Source: Paenibacillus phocaeensis (GTDB lineage: Bacteria; Bacillota; Bacilli; Paenibacillales; Paenibacillaceae). Taken from it: DNA of 60,298 nucleotides. The position numbers were made by a program, and so were the translations under genes. The stretch is from contig NZ_FCOQ01000015.1 of NCBI RefSeq assembly GCF_900021165.1, forward strand, positions 1,456 to 61,753. Reading direction: 5' to 3'. Shown one piece after another: positions 54,569 to 60,298 of this stretch (the first letter of the stretch is position 1; every line of letters begins with the position of its first letter). A model generated the notes under the pieces. The model did no database searches and was not told the origin of the DNA. It was given only the letters and a program-made list of their open reading frames with translations.

Positions 54569-55981
54569 ATGGCGAAGAAGTTTTTGGGGAAAAATTTTCT
54601 GCTGAACAGCGATACGGCGGAGAAGTTGTATCATCAATACGCGAAGGATCTGCCGATCCTCGATTATCACTGCCACTTAAGCCCGCAGGAAATCTACGAG
54701 AATAAGAAGTTCCGCAACCTGACCGAGGCCTGGCTGGGCGGCGATCACTACAAGTGGCGTGTGATGCGCGCTTGCGGCATTGACGAGGAGCTCATTACCG
54801 GAGGGGCGGACGATTACGACAAGTTCCTGGCCTGGGCCAAGGTTGTTCCGCAGCTGCTCGGCAATCCGTTGTACCACTGGACGCATCTGGAGCTGCAGCG
54901 GTTCTTCGGCATTCAGGAGCTGTTGAACGAGCAGAGTGCTCCGGCGATCTGGGAGAAAGCCAATGCCAAGCTGCAAAGCGAAGGGTTTGGCGCACGCGAT
55001 TTGATTACGAAGTCCAAGGTAACGGTGGTGTGCACTACTGACGATCCGGCGGATTCGCTCGAATATCATTTGAAGATCAAGGAGCTTGCGGGCTTTGAGA
55101 CGGCGGTATTGCCGAGCTTCCGCCCTGACAAGTTCCTGGAGATCAATCGCGAGACGTTCAAGCCTTGGCTGGCGAAGCTGGAGGCGGCTGTTGGCAAGCC
55201 GATTACGAACTACGGGGCGTTGTTGGATGCGCTCCGCGAACGGATCGACTTCTTCCATGAGATCGGCGGCTGCGTGTCCGACCATGCCCTGGATACGCTG
55301 GAATACCGTGAGACGACGCTGAAGGAAGTGGAGGCGATCTTCGCGAAGGCGCTCAGCAAAGGCGCTGTCACGCCGGTGGAGGAGCGGAAGTACAAGTCGT
55401 ATACGATGCGGTTCCTCGGCAAGGAGTACGCCGCTCGCGGGTGGGCGATGCAACTGCATATCCATGCGCTGCGGAATACGAATACGGCGATGCTCAAGCA
55501 GCTAGGCCCGGATACGGGCTACGACGCGATCAACGACGGGCCGGTGGCTGAAGCACTGGCGGGGCTGCTGGACGCCCTGGAGCGGGATGGCGGACTGCCG
55601 AAGACGATCCTGTACTCGCTGAACCCGAACGATTACTGGGCCATCGCCAGCATTATGGGCAGCTTCCAGGGCGGCGGCGTGCCGGGGAAGATCCAGTTCG
55701 GCACGGCCTGGTGGTTCAATGACAACAAGGACGGAATGATCCAGCAGATGCGTACGCTGGCCAACTTAGGCGTGTTGTCGCAGTTCGTCGGGATGCTGAC
55801 GGACTCCCGCAGCTTCCTGTCCTATACGCGGCACGAATATTTCCGCCGCTTGCTGTGCGACGTGCTCGGCGATTGGGTCGACCGCGGCGAAGCACCGGAG
55901 GACTTTGAGCTTCTCGGACGGATTGTTACCGACATTTGCTATGGGAATGCGAAGCGGTATTTTGCTTTTCCGGAACAATAG
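54569..55981 (+). CDS. uxaC: Glucuronate isomerase
   Basis: UxaC interconverts glucuronate with fructuronate and galacturonate with tagaturonate. The 470-residue enzyme has the metal-binding segment LDYHCHLSPQEI, the CTTDDPADSLEYH motif, QLHIHALRNTN and FVGMLTDSRSFLSYTRHEYFRR. It belongs to the amidohydrolase superfamily. GAAGGGAGAACGGG precedes the ATG. The next gene encodes a LacI-type regulator in the same direction, but no other hexuronate genes are nearby. Confidence 0.95.
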   Translation: MAKKFLGKNFLLNSDTAEKLYHQYAKDLPILDYHCHLSPQEIYENKKFRNLTEAWLGGDHYKWRVMRACGIDEELITGGADDYDKFLAWAKVVPQLLGNPLYHWTHLELQRFFGIQELLNEQSAPAIWEKANAKLQSEGFGARDLITKSKVTVVCTTDDPADSLEYHLKIKELAGFETAVLPSFRPDKFLEINRETFKPWLAKLEAAVGKPITNYGALLDALRERIDFFHEIGGCVSDHALDTLEYRETTLKEVEAIFAKALSKGAVTPVEERKYKSYTMRFLGKEYAARGWAMQLHIHALRNTNTAMLKQLGPDTGYDAINDGPVAEALAGLLDALERDGGLPKTILYSLNPNDYWAIASIMGSFQGGGVPGKIQFGTAWWFNDNKDGMIQQMRTLANLGVLSQFVGMLTDSRSFLSYTRHEYFRRLLCDVLGDWVDRGEAPEDFELLGRIVTDICYGNAKRYFAFPEQ

Positions 55982-55991
55982 AAAGGGTTGA

Positions 55992-57011
<1,020 letters not shown>

Positions 57012-57049
57012 CTTTAGAGTTAGGGCGCGTTAAGCTCGGGTGAAATGCC

Positions 57050-57087
57050 AAGAACCCGCCGGAGGGGATGCTCTGGCGGGTTCTTTT
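57050..57087. terminator. Terminator after the LacI-family gene
   Basis: AAGAACCCGCC and GGCGGGTTCTT form an 11-pair stem followed by T residues. On the minus strand the same stem could serve the adenine deaminase gene, though its T tail there is poor. Confidence 0.92.
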
Positions 57088-57130
57088 TGGTGGGGATCGG
57101 TGGGGAGGGTGGCGGGCTAATGCTCTCCGT

Positions 57131-58930
57131 TTAACCGACTTCGACTGGAATCAACTTGAACTCGTTGACGTCGGCCAGGCCCCGATTGGTAATGCGCAGC
57201 TCGGGGATGACCGGCAGGGCGATCAGCGAGAAGGTCATGAACGGCGCGTTCAGTTGGCAGCCGAGCTGCTTCCAGGCGGCCTCCAGCCCGTTTACCTGCG
57301 CGACGACCGTCTCTAACGGTTGATCGGACATCAGCCCGGCGATGACCATCGGTACAGCGGCCAGCACCTGGCCGTCCCGCACGGCGATCATGCCGCCGCC
57401 CAGCTTCGCCAGCTCGTTCGCGGCAAAAGCCATGTCCTCGGGATTCGTCCCCATGACGAGCAGGTTGTGGCTGTCATGGGCCACGGTGGAGGCCACGGCC
57501 CCTTGCTTCAGACCAAAGCCCCGCGCGAAGGCGAGAGACCGCTCGCCAGACCCGCGGTGCCGGTCGATGCAGGCCAGCGTGGCGATGTCCTGCCCGGCGG
57601 CCGGGCGCACGACTCCGTCTCCGTCAACCGGCACGGTTGCCGTCCCCTTCGCTGTGCGGGCGCTATTCTCGATCACGTCGATGACGTGGATCGTCGTTTC
57701 CGCCTGGCCGCTGGCGCTGCTGCGATAGAGGAAGTCTTCGGCGGTCAGCGGACGCGCCAACTTCACTGAGGCGCGCGCCTGCGCCGGATAGGGGTACGCC
57801 GGAAACGGCACGCGGAGCTGCCCGGCGTCGTAGGCGACCTTGCCGTCGGTGATGACGGTCGAAGGTTCCATCCGGCGCAGGTCGCCGATCAGCAGCAAGT
57901 CCGCGCATTTCCCCGGCGCGATGCCGCCCAAGTCGCCGTCGACCTTGAAGTACCGCGCCGTGTTGATCGTTCCCATCCGAATCGCGGTGACCGGGTCGAC
58001 GCCCTCCTCGATGGCCCGGCGCACGACATGGTTCATGTGGCCGTGCTCGATCAGCGTCTGCGGATACACGTCGTCAGTGACCAGAAGGATGTTCGAAGGA
58101 TCGACATGGTCTTCGGTGACGACCTTGATCACTTCCTTGACGTCATGCCAAGCGGAGCCTTCGCGGATCATCAGGTGCATGCCGATGCGCAGCTTCGCCA
58201 GCCCCTGCTCCCGGGTCACCGTCTCGTGACAGGAGGTGACGCCCGAAGCTGTGTATGCTTGGAGCATGCGCTCGTCATCGCTTGGGAAGTGTCCCGTTAC
58301 CGTCTTGCTAGCTTCCATCGTTGCTTGGATCTCGCCAAGCATCTTCGGATCGCCGTATACGACGCCGGGGAAGTTCATGACTTCGCCCAGCCCTTCAACG
58401 CCTTCCCAAGTCATTCCTTCGGCAATATCGCCGGTGTCCAGCGTGGCCCCGGCATCCTCCAAATGATCGGTGGCCGGGACGCAGGAAGGAAACGTGGTGT
58501 AGACCTTAAGCGGCAGGCTCTGGCCTTCCTCGTGCATCCAGCGTACGCCTTCCGCGCCAAACACATTGGCGATTTCATGCGGGTCCATGAAGATGGCGGT
58601 CGTGCCTTTTGCGATCGCCGCCTTGGCGAACTCCGCTACCGACAGCATGGTGCTCTCCACGTGCATATGTCCGTCCAGAAGGCCGGGGACAATGTGACGG
58701 CCCGTCGCGTCGATGACGACGGTATCATCGCCAATCGTATGCGCCGCGTCTCCCACGAAGGCGATGCGCCCTTCGGCAATGGCGACATCCGTCTGCGGCT
58801 GGAGCTCCCCGGTGTAGACGTTGACCAAGGTACCGCCTTTCACGACCAAATCGGCTTTCGTCGTGCCCATGGCGACGTTCGCCAATGTGCGGCTTACTTC
58901 ATACTGCTTCTTCCTAGCGGCTTGCTTCAT
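57131..58930 (-). CDS. ade: Adenine deaminase
   Basis: This 599-residue metal-dependent amidohydrolase converts adenine to hypoxanthine in purine salvage. It has the metal ligands in GLLDGHMHVESTML, a second site in ETVTREQG and NHVVRRAIEEG with VTDDVYPQTL, and the family C-terminal domain with AHDSHNLLVMGTNPEDM. AAAGGAGCG precedes the ATG on the minus strand. It is monocistronic. No purine riboswitch is visible in the 60 bases upstream before the tandem repeats begin. Confidence 0.94.
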   Translation of the reverse strand: MKQAARKKQYEVSRTLANVAMGTTKADLVVKGGTLVNVYTGELQPQTDVAIAEGRIAFVGDAAHTIGDDTVVIDATGRHIVPGLLDGHMHVESTMLSVAEFAKAAIAKGTTAIFMDPHEIANVFGAEGVRWMHEEGQSLPLKVYTTFPSCVPATDHLEDAGATLDTGDIAEGMTWEGVEGLGEVMNFPGVVYGDPKMLGEIQATMEASKTVTGHFPSDDERMLQAYTASGVTSCHETVTREQGLAKLRIGMHLMIREGSAWHDVKEVIKVVTEDHVDPSNILLVTDDVYPQTLIEHGHMNHVVRRAIEEGVDPVTAIRMGTINTARYFKVDGDLGGIAPGKCADLLLIGDLRRMEPSTVITDGKVAYDAGQLRVPFPAYPYPAQARASVKLARPLTAEDFLYRSSASGQAETTIHVIDVIENSARTAKGTATVPVDGDGVVRPAAGQDIATLACIDRHRGSGERSLAFARGFGLKQGAVASTVAHDSHNLLVMGTNPEDMAFAANELAKLGGGMIAVRDGQVLAAVPMVIAGLMSDQPLETVVAQVNGLEAAWKQLGCQLNAPFMTFSLIALPVIPELRITNRGLADVNEFKLIPVEVG

Positions 58931-58994
58931 CTTCCAGTTCGCTCCTTTAGAGTAAGTAATCTTTCATGAACCCATTCTTCTCTTCGTCCGATTG

Positions 58995-59939
58995 AGTAGC
59001 TGCTAAATCGAACCGGCAATCAAGTTCAGCCAACCAAGCCAAGTTGGATTAGCGAGGTTAAGTGGCTCAGTGTGCGTAGTCGAACCGATCGGGCTGAGTA
59101 GCACGATGTGAGTGATTCAGCCAATCGAGCTCAAAGTAACTTAATGTGAGTAGTCGAACCGACCGGGCTAAGTAGCTGAATGTGAGTAATTCAAGTAACC
59201 TAGCCCAAAGTAACTCAAAGTGAGTAGTCGAACCGACCGGGCTGAGTAGCTGAATGTGAGTAATTCAACTAATCTAGCTCAAAGTAACTTAATGTGAGTA
59301 GTCGAACCGATCGGGCTGAGTAGCTGAATGTGAGTAATTCAAGTAACCTAGCCCAAAGTAACTCAAAGTGAGTAGTCGAACCGATTGGGCTAAGTAGCAC
59401 GATGTGAGTGATTCAACCAATCGAGCTCAAAGTAACTTAATATGAGTAGTCGAACCAACCGGGCTAAGTAGCTGAATGTGAGTAATTCAAGTAACCTAGC
59501 TCAAAGTAATTTAATGTGAGTAGTCGAACCGACCGGGCTAAGTAGCTGAATGTGAGTGATTCAAGTAACCTAGCCCAAAGTAACTCAAAGTGAGTAGTCG
59601 AACCACGGGCTGAGTAGCTGAATGTGAGTAATTCAACCAATCTAGCTCAAAGTAACTTAATGTGCGTAGTCGAACCGATTAGGCTAAGTAGCTGAATGTG
59701 AGTGATTCAACCAATCTAGCTCAAATTAGCTCAAAGTGAGTAGTCGAACCGACCGGGCTGAGTAGCTGAATGTGAGTGATTCAACCAATCTAGCTCAAAG
59801 TAACTTAATGTGAGTAGTCGAACCGACCGGGCTGAGTAGCTGAATGTGAGTAATTCAAGTAACCTAGCCCAAAGTAACTCAAAGTGAGTAGTCGAACCGA
59901 TCGGGCTGAGTAGCTGAATGTGAGTGATTCAACCAATCG
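58995..59939. repeat. Tandem array with a 74-bp period (about 12 units)
   Basis: The mark CGAACC recurs at 59081, 59155, 59229, 59303, 59377, 59451, 59525, 59599, 59671, 59745, 59819 and 59893. These are 74 bp apart except one unit of 72. Each unit is two related half-repeats of about 36 and 38 bp (AGTAGTCGAACC and AGTAATTCAA types). A degenerate start covers about 58995-59070 and the last unit is cut at 59939. The period is not a multiple of three and every frame is interrupted, so it is non-coding. There are no unique spacers, so it is not a CRISPR array. Confidence 0.93.
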
Positions 59940-59945
59940 CCAGCT

Positions 59946-60130
59946 CTAACGCTTGCCACAGCTCTTAAGTTGGCGAATTTCGCGATGTTTTGTGTCTAAC
60001 GCTTGTCACAAAGCTTATTGTCCAATTTACGGCGGAAAATAGGTGCTTTTGTTAGAAATAGCGTGTCTCATCGTCGTTAGAGTTCAGATATGGCTCAAAA
60101 AGCGGATTTAGCGTGTCTCACCAGCGTTAG
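59946..60130. repeat. Four-module intergenic element, copy F (185 bp)
   Basis: Modules of 24 bp begin at 59946 and 59996 (forward, CTAACGCTTG start) and 60057 and 60107 (inverted). The offsets 0, 50, 111 and 161 equal those of copies A and D. The element begins six bases after the end of the tandem array. Confidence 0.88.
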
Positions 60131-60298
60131 AGCGGGCGGTTGGAGATACAGCGGCGGGGGAATAGCTCAACGGACCCTCCTGCTGCATTGCGCTTAAGGC
60201 TCTGCCGGCAAGCTAGCACCGCCAGCCCGCCCCAGGCCCTCGCGCGCGGCTCGGCCGCCCAGGGGCGGCGCATGCGCTCCGCGAAGCACCCGCCGCCG
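60131..60298. other. GC-rich tail, possibly the 3' end of a minus-strand gene
   Basis: The last 100 bases are strikingly GC-rich. Two minus-strand frames stay open from the window end, one to a stop at 60194-60196 and the other to a stop at 60127-60129 inside the last module of element F. Neither translation resembles a known protein, so I make no gene call. Confidence 0.3.

Noticed and set aside
58995..59939. CRISPR array
   Set aside because: The units are contiguous 74-bp tandem repeats with no unique spacers, and no cas genes are present in the window.

Overview
This 60.3 kb window is chromosomal DNA of a Gram-positive member of the Bacillales, most probably Paenibacillus or a close relative. 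The signs are moderate GC content, strong AGGAGG-type ribosome binding sites with many GTG and TTG starts, a DUF6809 gene, and a gene order resembling the B. subtilis hprK-lgt-ppaX-yvoF-his-trxB and rapZ-glmR(yvcK)-whiA-crh blocks. The assignment rests on recognised families and gene order; no database search was run.

Layout. Bases 1-1471 are the 3' half of a 23S rRNA, followed without a recognisable 5S gene by eight tRNA genes (Ser, Met, Val, Thr, Asp, Phe, Tyr, Lys; 1587-2434). Then come a PucR/CdaR-type regulator, the shared sugar-importer ATPase msmX, hprK-lgt-ppaX-acyltransferase (5.2-8.4 kb), a membrane acyltransferase, and the histidine operon hisZ-G-D-B-H-A-F-IE-J with prs (10.4-19.5 kb), a TPR protein and trxB. 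An accessory block (22.9-43.1 kb) carries an RpiR-controlled amino-sugar cluster (CUT1 importer, DUF4127, nanE, ROK kinase, FAD oxidoreductase), a second CUT1 importer, a divergent peptide-detoxification type ABC transporter with its two-component system, a hemerythrin/DUF438/PAS protein, and glcK. The core order resumes with rapZ-glmR-whiA-HPr/Crh (43.5-46.8 kb). Small secreted and regulatory genes, potABCD, a DUF3298-type protein, uxaC plus a LacI regulator, and adenine deaminase follow. The last 1.3 kb is a 74-bp tandem array, a palindromic repeat element and a GC-rich tail.

How genes work together. hprK and the HPr-like protein at the crh locus are the two halves of carbon catabolite signalling. 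Neither CUT1 operon encodes an ATPase, so MsmX at 3.8 kb is the likely energiser of both. HisZ with a short HisG forms the two-part ATP-phosphoribosyltransferase, and Prs supplies its PRPP. NanE, the ROK kinase and glcK feed amino sugars and glucose into central metabolism.

Most notable non-coding signals: (1) a family of intergenic elements built from four 24-bp modules in +,+,-,- order. Three copies (8.4, 43.2 and 59.9 kb) have exactly the same 185-bp geometry but different module sequence, and three more are variants. (2) Four 19-bp palindromes upstream of uxaC placed exactly 52 bp apart, five helical turns. (3) A 74-bp minisatellite of about twelve units. (4) A 59-residue ribbon-helix-helix gene whose promoter is overlapped by two operator-like repeats. 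(5) Adjacent FNR-like and Fur-like boxes before the DUF438 gene.
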